This document shows positions 1 through 7,250 of a stretch of 18,893 nucleotides of DNA, one piece after another. A model generated the notes under the pieces. That model did not search any database and was not told where the DNA came from. It was given only the letters and a program-made list of their open reading frames with translations. Numbering within the stretch: the first letter of the stretch is position 1; every line of letters begins with the position of its first letter. A program made the translations under genes and the position numbers. This DNA comes from CAZPMT01 sp964587655 (GTDB taxonomy: Bacteria; Hydrogenedentota; Hydrogenedentia; Hydrogenedentales; SLHB01), in NCBI GenBank assembly GCA_964587655.1, contig CAZPMT010000108.1, positions 1-18,893 of the forward strand, written 5' to 3'.

Positions 1-4
1 ATAT

Positions 5-18
5 AATATCATGATATT
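5..18. promoter_or_regulatory. 14-bp perfect palindrome (operator-like)
   Basis: AATATCATGATATT is a perfect 14-bp palindrome in an AT-rich patch at the window edge. It is followed at once by TTGACA (20-25), a consensus -35 hexamer, but I see no acceptable -10 element 16-19 bp downstream. It could be an operator belonging to a gene outside the window or a chance AT-rich palindrome. Confidence 0.25.
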
Positions 19-250
19 GTTGACAATGCAAGAAGTTTTTGCGCCTAAACTCATTTGCAGTGTCTTCCGTTTCCCAATTGGGACAGGGCATGCAAAGCAA
101 AGCAGTTCCCGTGCCACACGACAATGGTTTCGTAAACTATCTGTCTGCTGGGTCTTGTATGCATCTCTAGGTGCGGCCGCCGCAAACCAGTAACGTCATG
201 CAACAAATATATGGCAGAAGTGATTGTTTTCATATCGCGCAGCAGAAGTA

Positions 251-334
251 GGGCCGGCTTCCCTGAAACCGCGCCCTTGGAGTACAAGAGTAACCACTGC
301 GAACATGAGGGCGCGGTTTCGGAGAAACCGGCCC
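251..334. repeat. Imperfect inverted repeat, 26-nt arms
   Basis: The left arm (251-276) starts GGGCCGGCTTCC and ends GAAACCGCGCCC. The right arm (309-334) is its reverse complement at 23 of 26 positions. The loop is 32 nt. Both strands stay open across it, which produces spurious short ORFs. Length, symmetry and intergenic position fit a REP-like dispersed repeat or a small non-autonomous element. No U-tract follows, so a simple terminator is unlikely. The 1-514 stretch otherwise shows no supportable gene. Confidence 0.7.
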
Positions 335-345
335 GAGCAGTGTAT

Positions 346-362
346 GCAGGCAAGATGCCTGC
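346..362. repeat. Short hairpin GCAGGCA-AGA-TGCCTGC
   Basis: Seven perfect base pairs around a 3-nt loop, 11 bp after the larger inverted repeat. Similar GGCAAGATGCC hairpins are familiar to me as dispersed intergenic repeats in environmental high-GC genomes, but that is recollection and not tested here. It may be part of the same composite element as 251-334. Confidence 0.55.
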
Positions 363-401
363 GTTACAACGCCGGTCCTGCGTCCTGCTCGGGAAATCCA
401 T

Positions 402-431
402 TTCACTTTTACGACGGAACTGGGGTATTCT
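402..431 (+). promoter_or_regulatory. Possible promoter for the Gfo/Idh/MocA gene
   Basis: TTCACT (402-407) and TATTCT (426-431) are separated by 18 bp, a weak sigma-70-like pair about 84 bp upstream of the start at 515. It is the best candidate I see between the hairpin at 346-362 and the gene. Supported by motif match only. Confidence 0.3.
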
Positions 432-514
432 GTGGTGGATTCCGTTGGAGGGTTCTGGCAAACGCCGGACCTGCGGGAGCCGCATGATTTTCTACTTGCC
501 TGGAGGTGTAAGCT

Positions 515-1912
515 ATGAGAGAGAAGCAATGGACACGTCGAGGTTTTCTTGCCGCCACGAGCGCAGCCGCAGCCGCTATCGCGAGCGGGTGCGCGACGAA
601 ATCGAACAGGGCTGGGGGCGTACCGAAGAAGATTTCGCCGAATGATGTGGTGAACGTCGGCCTGATCGGTCTCGGCGGCCGTTGCCGGCAAATCGCGGAA
701 ACGTGCGGTCACATTCCGCAGATGAGGATCGCCGCGGTGTGCGACTGCTTCCAGCCGCGCGTGGATGCGTTCATCAAGGACTGCCAGTCGCAGGGGCAGT
801 CGTGGAAGGGCTATTCGGACTTCCGCGAGATGATCGAGCGCGAGAAGCTCGACGGGGTGATGGTGATCACGACGACGCACGCGCGGGCCTGGGTGACGTG
901 TCACGCGATGGCCGCGGGGATGGACGTGTACATCGAGAAGCCGATGTGCCTGACCATCGCCGAGGGCCGCGATATGGTCAAGACGGCGCGGAAATATAAG
1001 CGCGTCACCCAGGTGGGCACGCAGCAGCGTTCGATACCGCTGAACAACTGGGCCAGCGACCTCGTGAAGAACGGCGCCATAGGCAAGATCAAGACCGTCC
1101 TTGCGCCGAACTTTCTCGGGCCGGACCGCTGGACGCCGAAACCCGCGGAGGAAATGCCGCCCGGCGGCAGCGCGAACTGGTGGGACATCTGGACGAATCA
1201 GGCGGAACTGCGCCCGTATCTCAAAGAATTGCATCATGGCTGGGCGCGTTGGCGGGATTACGACGGCGGCGGCGTCTCATTCGGCGTGACCGGATGGGGA
1301 GCGCACAGCTATGACCAGATCCAGCGCGGCCTCGGCACCGACGAGACCGGGCCGGTCGAGGTCGTACTCGAAGAGCCCGTGCAGGTGATGCCCGCGGGAA
1401 AATTCGACGACCGGAAACCGTCGGACGACGAAACCGGCGCACCCTACTATCAGATGATCCGCACCGCTTCCGGCCCTCGTGCGAAGGTGCGCATGAAGTA
1501 CGCGAACGGGACCGAGCTTGAGCTTCATCTCGACGGCGACAGGTCGCCGGGACTCGGCTGCGTATTCGTCGGCGAAAAAGGGAAGATCGAAATCAACCGC
1601 GACAAGATTGCCGCCGACCCGAAGGAACTCGTCCAAATGTCCGGCCGGCCCGAAACCCTCAAGGTCACGGAGAACCACCCGCACGTCGAGAACTGGATCG
1701 AATGCATCAAGACGCGGCGGAAATGCAACGCCGATATCGAATACGGCCAGCGAAGCTCGACCGTCTGCTATCTCGTCAACATCGCCCGCGACGTGGGCCG
1801 GGTCGGCGAGACGCTGAAATGGGATCCCAAGGCCGAGCGATTCACAAATTGCGACGAGGGCAACGCGATGCTCTCGCGTCCGCGGCGGAAAGGCTACGAG
1901 TTGCCTGCGTAG
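515..1912 (+). CDS. Gfo/Idh/MocA-family oxidoreductase, Tat-exported lipoprotein
   Basis: Predicted NAD(P)-dependent oxidoreductase of the Gfo/Idh/MocA superfamily (465 aa), which typically acts on sugars, inositols or derivatives. The N-terminus has a Tat motif (TRRGFL, residues 7-12), an alanine-rich segment and a cysteine in lipobox-like context (IASGC, Cys26), so the protein is probably folded in the cytoplasm, exported by Tat and lipid-anchored. The Rossmann fold follows, with GLIGLGGR at 49-56, the family EKP motif at 141-143 and a GAHSYDQ stretch at 261-267 whose His263 is a candidate catalytic residue. The start is supported by GGAGGT at 502-507, seven bases before ATG. It appears monocistronic: the next gene is convergent and ends 17 bp away. 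Secreted members of this type are common in Planctomycetes-like bacteria. The substrate cannot be read from the sequence. Confidence 0.93.
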   Translation: MREKQWTRRGFLAATSAAAAAIASGCATKSNRAGGVPKKISPNDVVNVGLIGLGGRCRQIAETCGHIPQMRIAAVCDCFQPRVDAFIKDCQSQGQSWKGYSDFREMIEREKLDGVMVITTTHARAWVTCHAMAAGMDVYIEKPMCLTIAEGRDMVKTARKYKRVTQVGTQQRSIPLNNWASDLVKNGAIGKIKTVLAPNFLGPDRWTPKPAEEMPPGGSANWWDIWTNQAELRPYLKELHHGWARWRDYDGGGVSFGVTGWGAHSYDQIQRGLGTDETGPVEVVLEEPVQVMPAGKFDDRKPSDDETGAPYYQMIRTASGPRAKVRMKYANGTELELHLDGDRSPGLGCVFVGEKGKIEINRDKIAADPKELVQMSGRPETLKVTENHPHVENWIECIKTRRKCNADIEYGQRSSTVCYLVNIARDVGRVGETLKWDPKAERFTNCDEGNAMLSRPRRKGYELPA

Positions 1913-1929
1913 ATTCGAGCGCGACCGGA

Positions 1930-3312
1930 CTACTTGTTACTCTCCAACACGCCGCGCCACACGAGATCGCCGGTTCTGTAATCGAACTTGCCGCCGTCGT
2001 CGACAGCGTTTGAACCCACGCTGTATAGAAGGAAGCTGTCGCCGGACGGCTTGTAGATGTATGGCTGGCCGGTGAAGGGGTCAACCGGCACTCTGCCGCC
2101 GACGTCGGATGCGATTGCGTCGAGCGTCGTTGGGTAGGCGCCGTTCCGCGCATGGTATTGCTCGATTGACAGACCCATCTGAAACAGGTCGAGTTGTGCC
2201 TCGTTGCGGGCCTGGGCTTCAACCGCGCGCGTGAGGGAGGGAAGATATTCGCGCGACAGCACTCTAGTGCGCGGCAGATCCTCGACTTCGCGTTCGATCT
2301 GTTCCATCAGAGGCTTGGCCTGGTAGTAGGGGAGGCCCCAGGCCTCACCTATGCGTCCAATCGTTTCCGCGAAGGCCTCCTCGTCCATGTTGAGCCACGG
2401 CCGCGCGAGTGCGCTGCCGTAAAGGCGAAGGCCGAGGTCCTCCAAAGTGGACCTATCTGGAAACAGATCCGGGATTGCCGTACCGTCGCGCATATGCTCG
2501 AACATGTCGAGCCCGATCATCCCCTCGCTGGAAAACGAGTCCGCAAAACCGTCCCGGCAATCGATCCGTCCCGCATATTCGATCAACCTTCGCGCCAGTT
2601 CCGGCGAAATGGCTTCGGGCGGCAGGGCGTCCTGCGCGGCCTGCAACACGATCGTGTCCATCGAGATCCGGACGAGTTGCGAGATCAGGAGGGGCTCATC
2701 CGCCAGCGTGCCGGCAGCAAGTTTCATCCCCGCCACGATGTCCTCGACGGCCTCACCATAGTCTCCTTGCTGCCCTCGGACCAGAGCATCCATGCGCAAC
2801 AGCCGCGCCAATTCCCGGAGTTGGGCCAAGTGCGGCAGTTCGGTGGCGTACCCTACGGAGAAGTCCAGCTCGTATGCGGGACCGCCCATTTCCGCCAGCC
2901 GGCGAATCTCGCGAACCAAGTCCCGGGCTTCGTCCATGAAGGCTTTCGCCTTCGCCCAGTCGTCGGCTGTCCATTCATTCAAGGGCTTATTGATGAGATC
3001 AATCCAACGGTTGGTTCCCGTCAACGCTTTCACTCGCGAAAACAGGGACGCAAACGCGGCGACGCTTTCGCTGGGGGTAACGGACGGCGCCGGTGTTTCC
3101 GCGGAGGTCCGGGGAGTACCGGCCGCGGGCGTCTTCTTGGGGTCGGCTGCCCAGGCGTTTCGATATCGTTCGATCGTCTGCGACTTCTTGAGTCTTGCCA
3201 CTACGGCATTCCGATTCTGATCGGTCACCATCTGAAACCCAACCGTGGCCACCGCCAGCATCGCCGCCAGCGCAGCCGCCGCTATCAAGAACCGCTCACT
3301 CGAAGTCTTCAT
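1930..3312 (-). CDS. Membrane-anchored protein with pseudopilin-like C-terminus
   Basis: A 460-aa protein I cannot assign to a named family. I prefer the ATG at 3310-3312, since translation from there opens directly with a hydrophobic helix (about residues 8-26, Lys-Thr-Ser-Ser-Glu-Arg before it) and has a weak GAGG upstream. A longer form from 3405 would put 31 polar residues in front of the helix and run into the hairpin at 3409. After a Pro/Ala/Thr-rich linker comes a mainly alpha-helical middle with many Leu/Ala/Glu residues. The last 85 residues resemble the end of type II secretion major pseudopilins: ARNGAYPTTLDAI, then a PVDPFTGQPY segment, then LLYSVGSNAVDDGG. A role in an envelope-associated or pilin-like assembly is inference. 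It is convergent with the oxidoreductase gene and downstream of the GH95-like gene on the same strand. Confidence 0.8.
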   Translation of the reverse strand: MKTSSERFLIAAAALAAMLAVATVGFQMVTDQNRNAVVARLKKSQTIERYRNAWAADPKKTPAAGTPRTSAETPAPSVTPSESVAAFASLFSRVKALTGTNRWIDLINKPLNEWTADDWAKAKAFMDEARDLVREIRRLAEMGGPAYELDFSVGYATELPHLAQLRELARLLRMDALVRGQQGDYGEAVEDIVAGMKLAAGTLADEPLLISQLVRISMDTIVLQAAQDALPPEAISPELARRLIEYAGRIDCRDGFADSFSSEGMIGLDMFEHMRDGTAIPDLFPDRSTLEDLGLRLYGSALARPWLNMDEEAFAETIGRIGEAWGLPYYQAKPLMEQIEREVEDLPRTRVLSREYLPSLTRAVEAQARNEAQLDLFQMGLSIEQYHARNGAYPTTLDAIASDVGGRVPVDPFTGQPYIYKPSGDSFLLYSVGSNAVDDGGKFDYRTGDLVWRGVLESNK

Positions 3313-3408
3313 AGCCGCCTCGCTTTCTCCACATGCTTTCACATCCGGGTTGGCCCACACAAATGAGCCTAGATTCGGCAGTTGAAGCCAGTTGGGTTTG
3401 TCCAATCA

Positions 3409-3501
3409 GTGGACGAGGTGGACGTTGTGGACGAAGTGGACGCAACCATGTACGTGATCCTTCCCGGCGTCCACATCGTCCACAAAGTCCACACCGTCCA
3501 C
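3409..3501. repeat. Inverted array of 4 GTGGAC and 4 GTCCAC units, 9-bp period
   Basis: GTGGAC starts at 3409, 3418, 3427 and 3436, each followed by three variable bases. GTCCAC starts at 3469, 3478, 3487 and 3496 with the same 9-bp spacing. The two 33-nt arms pair at 29 positions, with all mismatches in the spacers, around a 27-nt loop. The element lies between two minus-strand genes (3312 and 3570) and could form a long hairpin in a read-through transcript. No T-run follows on either strand, so it is not a canonical terminator. It may be a REP-like dispersed element or a protein-binding array. Confidence 0.85.
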
Positions 3502-3569
3502 TGTTCCGGGCAATGCTCTCGATCCTGGCTGCCGAATCTAGCATGAGGAGCCGCACTGCTGTTCCGGCA

Positions 3570-6068
3570 CTACTTTCCCGAGCCGCCTCTCGCCGGAAGA
3601 AGACGGAGCGTTTCCCCGCGAGTTGTCGGCGACTCGAGTAATTCGCCTTCCACCGTTTGCTCACCGACTCGGCTAATCATCCGCGCGCCTTCTTTCCACG
3701 GGAGAAGGACCCGGAGGTTGCTTCCGGCCTCACTTTGGATTTCCACCCATTCGACCTGGCCGTTCGCGCACGAGGCGCTGACGAGGAATGCACCGACGGC
3801 GCGCAATGTTCTGAATGCGGCGGGCCTGTCCTTCGGCCAATTCGGGAACAGCCGGATCGTGCCGTTGTAGCTTTGCATCAGGCATTCGTTGATCACCACC
3901 GGCAGACTGAAATTCTCGAACCAGATTCCCATGGGCGCCATGAAGTCGAACGGCGTCGCATCGTCGTATCTTCCATGGACCTGAAGGACCATGTCCGCGC
4001 ACGTGCCGTTCGGGAGCAGGCAGTACTCGACTTGCCGTTTGAACCGGTCGAGATCGAGCAGGCCGAGCCGAGCCGCCTGCAGGTTCAGAAACACGAGTTC
4101 GTTTCCGCCCTCATTCTGGTTGTTGCGATATGTGTTGACCAGCGTTTCGAAAACGTCCTTGGGTGAGTCCAATCCGTGATCCTCTCCCGGGAACACGGTC
4201 ATGAGACTGTTCGGCACGTTATACACAATCTCCGAATGCTCGCCTGGCACGGAGACGAACACTTTCCCGTAACGCGATTCGGCGGTGGGGTATTCTGGGA
4301 AATGGTCGAGGATGTCGCGCACGTCCTTGATCAGATCCGCCTCTTGCTTCTCGGCATCGAGGACGCGCGCGGCCTCGAGATAGGCTTTCATGACGAACTT
4401 GATCAGGGTCAGATCGACAAGACAGTCGTTGTTGTACTTGAACCCGGGTTTGAGCCCGTATAGTTCGGGCGGCACCGTCGGAAACACGTGATACCGGTCA
4501 TCGCCCCATTGTTTCCCGTGCGCTTCGGGACGTTTCATGTAGTCGGCGAGAAACAGCACCGCTTCCCGGATTGGGACGAAGGCTCGTTGCCGCAGGAAGT
4601 CCTTGTCCATCGTGTAGAGGTAGTGCCACCACAATCCCTGCACCGCCCAGGGCGTCTCGCAGATCTCCCAGCCCCACGTAGGCACCGGATACGGCGACAT
4701 CGTCATTTCCACGGGGTAGGCCGAGTGGGGGAAATAGGCCCCGCGCAGCCCGTAGTACTCCTTGGCCCATTTCCGGCTCAACGGGAGGAGCCGCTCGACG
4801 AGTTCGACATACGGCAGGTTTTTCTCGACGCGGTTGCTCGAGAACGGCAGCCAGAACGGCTGCTGGGTGTTGTAATTCATGTGGTAGTCGCCGTGCCACG
4901 CGGTGCCTATGTTGCGGTAGCTCCAATTCGCGAACAATCCGGGACAATTCACGCCTGCTTTCGCCGCGCAGTTGAGGAAGTAATGATTCCAATACCACAC
5001 GCGTTCGAGCGATTGGTCATCGAGTGCGACCGCGGAACGGCTCCAGTAGTCTTTCCATGCTTGACATGTGCCTGCAAACTCCGAAATGAAAAGCTCGTTG
5101 GCCGGTTGCGGGATTTCGCCGGGTTGCGAACCTACGTCCGAGGCCAGCCCCTCATCGAGTTGCACGACGGCGGCAAACGGTTCGCTCGATACGATCGCCC
5201 GCTCGAGCGGTCCCATGCGCTGCGGACGTCCTTCCCAATCCAGACGCTCCCTTACTTCCAGCCGGCCGCTTATGCGCGCTGACAGACGGAACGCCCGGTC
5301 TTTGGGACTCGACTCGCCGGGCTGTCCGGCCACGGGTTCGTTGAACGGCAGCACTTGTCTAAACGAGAGCGCATTCTCGACCGGAGACTTGGGGATCTCA
5401 CCACGTGGAATGTCCTTCGGCGCGTCGGGGTCGGGAATCAGACGCACGCGGTCGAAACAGTTGGGGAGCGGGTTTCCTTCGCTGTCGGTCAGTCGAAGCC
5501 AGAGGCGGTCGCGCCCCATATCCACGAAGAGGTGCAACATAGCCGGCTTCTGATCGACGATAAGATTGACAGTGCATAGTCCTTGCGCGATGTTGAGGCG
5601 ATACCCCAAGAGTTCGACGTTCCGGCGGTCGAATCCGAGAAGCAGCGAGCCGCAAGGAAAAGGCCGCGGGTAAGGCTTGTCGTAGTTGGCGCGACTCATT
5701 TTCATGTAATTCGCGTACCACGAGTCGGACTCGAGGCTTGCTGAATCCGCCGGGATTGCACGGACCTTCTCGAAGACCTCTCGAAAGGTTCCTATCTTGT
5801 CCTTGTTGTCTTCGGCGATTCGGATGTCCCAGACGTTGTTGTGGCCGAAATGCACGACCACGGCGTCGGGCCGGGTCGTCACAACTGCGCCAAGCCCTCC
5901 GTTGCCCAGGAGCGCACCCTCAAAGAAATCCGGACCGGGCCGGTCGCGAACAATTGGATGGCTCGCCGCCCGTTCCAGCGGATCAATCCCACTTGCCCGA
6001 TCGTCCGGTTCCGCCATGACGTTAGCTCCCAGAAACACAAGTGTTGCCAGAAACAATCTCTTGCTCAT
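3570..6068 (-). CDS. Secreted glycoside hydrolase, GH95-like
   Basis: An 832-aa protein with a Sec signal peptide (MSKRLFLATLVFLGANVMAEP). The start at 6066-6068 is chosen because GGGAGA (6076-6081) stands seven bases before it; an in-frame ATG at 6083 would place the ribosome site inside the gene. The order of motifs resembles GH95 alpha-L-fucosidase/galactosidase-type enzymes: a beta-rich N-terminus with GNGGLGAVV (55-63), then an (alpha/alpha)6-like region with WHGDYHMNYNTQQPFW (391-406) matching the family WHxDxxxxxNxQxxYW motif, then ETPWAVQGLWWHYLYTMDKDFL (from about residue 469) matching the TGGAWLCQHLWEHY-type helix. Likely role: hydrolysis of terminal fucose or galactose residues from glycans outside the cytoplasm. 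Divergent enough that the specific substrate, or a neighbouring clan GH-L family, remains open. Confidence 0.82.
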   Translation of the reverse strand: MSKRLFLATLVFLGANVMAEPDDRASGIDPLERAASHPIVRDRPGPDFFEGALLGNGGLGAVVTTRPDAVVVHFGHNNVWDIRIAEDNKDKIGTFREVFEKVRAIPADSASLESDSWYANYMKMSRANYDKPYPRPFPCGSLLLGFDRRNVELLGYRLNIAQGLCTVNLIVDQKPAMLHLFVDMGRDRLWLRLTDSEGNPLPNCFDRVRLIPDPDAPKDIPRGEIPKSPVENALSFRQVLPFNEPVAGQPGESSPKDRAFRLSARISGRLEVRERLDWEGRPQRMGPLERAIVSSEPFAAVVQLDEGLASDVGSQPGEIPQPANELFISEFAGTCQAWKDYWSRSAVALDDQSLERVWYWNHYFLNCAAKAGVNCPGLFANWSYRNIGTAWHGDYHMNYNTQQPFWLPFSSNRVEKNLPYVELVERLLPLSRKWAKEYYGLRGAYFPHSAYPVEMTMSPYPVPTWGWEICETPWAVQGLWWHYLYTMDKDFLRQRAFVPIREAVLFLADYMKRPEAHGKQWGDDRYHVFPTVPPELYGLKPGFKYNNDCLVDLTLIKFVMKAYLEAARVLDAEKQEADLIKDVRDILDHFPEYPTAESRYGKVFVSVPGEHSEIVYNVPNSLMTVFPGEDHGLDSPKDVFETLVNTYRNNQNEGGNELVFLNLQAARLGLLDLDRFKRQVEYCLLPNGTCADMVLQVHGRYDDATPFDFMAPMGIWFENFSLPVVINECLMQSYNGTIRLFPNWPKDRPAAFRTLRAVGAFLVSASCANGQVEWVEIQSEAGSNLRVLLPWKEGARMISRVGEQTVEGELLESPTTRGETLRLLPARGGSGK

Positions 6069-6075
6069 ATTGATC

Positions 6076-6081
6076 TCTCCC
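6076..6081 (-). promoter_or_regulatory. Ribosome binding site deciding the GH95-like start
   Basis: GGGAGA on the minus strand, seven bases before the ATG at 6066-6068. It overlaps the codons following the alternative upstream ATG (6081-6083), which argues for the shorter protein whose first residues form the signal peptide. Confidence 0.7.
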
Positions 6082-6215
6082 ATTCACACCCACTTTGACC
6101 TCCCCTTACGGCGCCATTGTACTCCAACCTCGGCCATCAAACCCGCAATTGGCACAGCTTCTCAACGTGGGAATCCATAACGTCGCCCGTTCTCCGGGGC
6201 TTGCGGGCGTCAGGG

Positions 6216-6245
6216 TTGAACGAGTTGGGGTTTACGTGCTAACAT
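6216..6245 (+). promoter_or_regulatory. Probable promoter of tRNA-Asp
   Basis: TTGAAC (6216-6221) and TAACAT (6240-6245) are separated by 18 bp, with a TGC extended -10 in front of the latter. The expected start point, about 6252, is some 14 bp before the mature tRNA 5' end, which is suitable for a short leader removed by RNase P. Confidence 0.5.
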
Positions 6246-6265
6246 TGGCGGTGGTGAACATTCGC

Positions 6266-6343
6266 GGGGGCGTAGTTCAGCTGGCTTAGAACGCTGCCCT
6301 GTCACGGCAGAGGTCGCGGGTTCGAATCCCGTCGCTCCCGCCA
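6266..6343 (+). tRNA. tRNA-Asp (anticodon GTC)
   Basis: Complete cloverleaf. The acceptor stem GGGGGCG (6266-6272) pairs with CGCTCCC (6333-6339) with one G-U pair. The D stem is GTTC/GAAC. The anticodon stem CTGCC/GGCAG encloses loop CTGTCAC with anticodon GTC at 6301-6303. The T arm is CGGG-TTCGAAT-CCCG. Discriminator G73 (6340) is the aspartate identity base, and the CCA end (6341-6343) is encoded. The 3' half overlaps the end of lgt on the other strand. Confidence 0.97.
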
Positions 6344-7159
6344 TTCTTCATTTTCCAAGGCCAACGATCGCCTCCGGCCCGCCCGGACTATGCCATATGC
6401 CGCCACGCCCGCGAGGGCCAATCCGAGGCTGATGCTCTGCGAGACCGTCATCCCCGCGACGGAATATACGCTGTCCGCGCGAAACGACTCGACCGTAAAC
6501 CGGAGAATGCCGCAGAGCAGGAGGTAGAGCGCGGCATTTTGGCCGCGCGCGGCGCGCGGCTTCCGCGCCGCCAGCATGAGCAGCGCGTACACAAGAAGAA
6601 GCCCGAAGGTCATGTACAACTGCGTAGGGTGAACCGGTAGCGGTTCGGACGCAGCCGAGGCGATCAATCCGTCGGCGGCCTGCTGATCGAAAGGATGACT
6701 GTAACGCGGAAACGTTACTGCCCAAGGCGCCGAACTGGGCCGCCCCCAGCAACATCCGTTAAGAAAGCAGCCGACGCGCGTGATGGCTTCGCCGAGGGCC
6801 GCCGCGGGGGCGGCCGCATCGAGGACGACCCAAAACGGCAGCTTGTTCACCTTCACGTAAGCGACCAAGGCCAGTAAGCCTCCGATCAGCCCCCCGTAGA
6901 AAACGAGACCCCCTTCCCATATGAAGACGGCGCGCCACAGATAGCGAGGTTCGGAATACTGGAATATCCAGTACGCCTTCGCCCCAAGTAAAGCCCCGAT
7001 GAAGACCCAAAGGCCGCAGTGCGGACTGCAGTCGACGGGCGGATCCCGATGCTGGAGGTTCCGCACGGTCACCAGCGTGCATGTCAGGAAGGCAAGGGCC
7101 AACATGGCCGGATAGGCGTGAAACTCGAGGCCAAACAACTTGAGCAATGTCGGATGCAT
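6302..7159 (-). CDS. lgt: Prolipoprotein diacylglyceryl transferase (Lgt)
   Basis: Polytopic inner-membrane enzyme (285 aa) that transfers diacylglyceryl from phosphatidylglycerol to the lipobox cysteine of prolipoproteins, the first step of lipoprotein maturation. The start MHPTLLKLFGLEFHAYPAM matches the family N-terminus. Family motifs are visible: WEGGLVFYGGLIGG (81-94), the signature region ITRVGCFLNGCCWG (126-139), HPTQLY (177-182) and RFTVESFRAD (220-229). About seven hydrophobic segments are present. The signature loop has GCC where many homologues have GE or GN, a variant seen in some phyla. No clear ribosome site precedes ATG. The last 13 residues (WRERRDSNPRPLP) are encoded antisense to tRNA-Asp, and the stop at 6302-6304 overlaps its anticodon, so the functional protein probably ends by chance read-through into the tRNA. 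Substrates exist in this window: the lipoproteins at 515, 14388 and 18505. Confidence 0.95.
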   Translation of the reverse strand: MHPTLLKLFGLEFHAYPAMLALAFLTCTLVTVRNLQHRDPPVDCSPHCGLWVFIGALLGAKAYWIFQYSEPRYLWRAVFIWEGGLVFYGGLIGGLLALVAYVKVNKLPFWVVLDAAAPAAALGEAITRVGCFLNGCCWGRPSSAPWAVTFPRYSHPFDQQAADGLIASAASEPLPVHPTQLYMTFGLLLVYALLMLAARKPRAARGQNAALYLLLCGILRFTVESFRADSVYSVAGMTVSQSISLGLALAGVAAYGIVRAGRRRSLALENEEWRERRDSNPRPLP

Positions 7160-7182
7160 GATATAGTTCGCAAGGAGGCTGT

Positions 7183-7241
7183 AGGCTGAAGGCTGTAGGC
7201 CGAAGGTGACCTATCTTCCTACGGCCTACAGCCTACAACCT
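7183..7241. repeat. Inverted repeat, 24-nt arms, GGCTGTAGGCC core
   Basis: The left arm 7183-7206 and right arm 7218-7241 pair at 21 of 24 positions around an 11-nt loop. The arms contain internally repeated GGCTGTAGG. The element fills the gap between the cohesin-like gene (end 7251) and lgt (start 7159), both on the minus strand, so a co-transcript would carry a strong intercistronic hairpin. No T-run follows. Interpreted as a REP-like dispersed repeat. Attenuation or mRNA stabilisation between the two genes is possible. Confidence 0.8.
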
Positions 7242-7250
7242 ATCTCTGTC

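Noticed and set aside
20..25. TTGACA promoter at the window start
   Set aside because: No usable -10 hexamer is found 16-19 bp downstream, and no gene follows within 490 bp.
230..1237. Minus-strand open frame of 335 codons
   Set aside because: It is antisense to the oxidoreductase gene, Arg/His-rich with no domain, and a typical GC-rich shadow frame.
2194..3366. Plus-strand open frame of 390 codons
   Set aside because: It is antisense to the 1930-3312 gene, with no recognisable motif and biased Arg/Gln composition.
4488..5282. Plus-strand open frame of 264 codons
   Set aside because: It is antisense to the GH95-like gene, whose motifs are clear.
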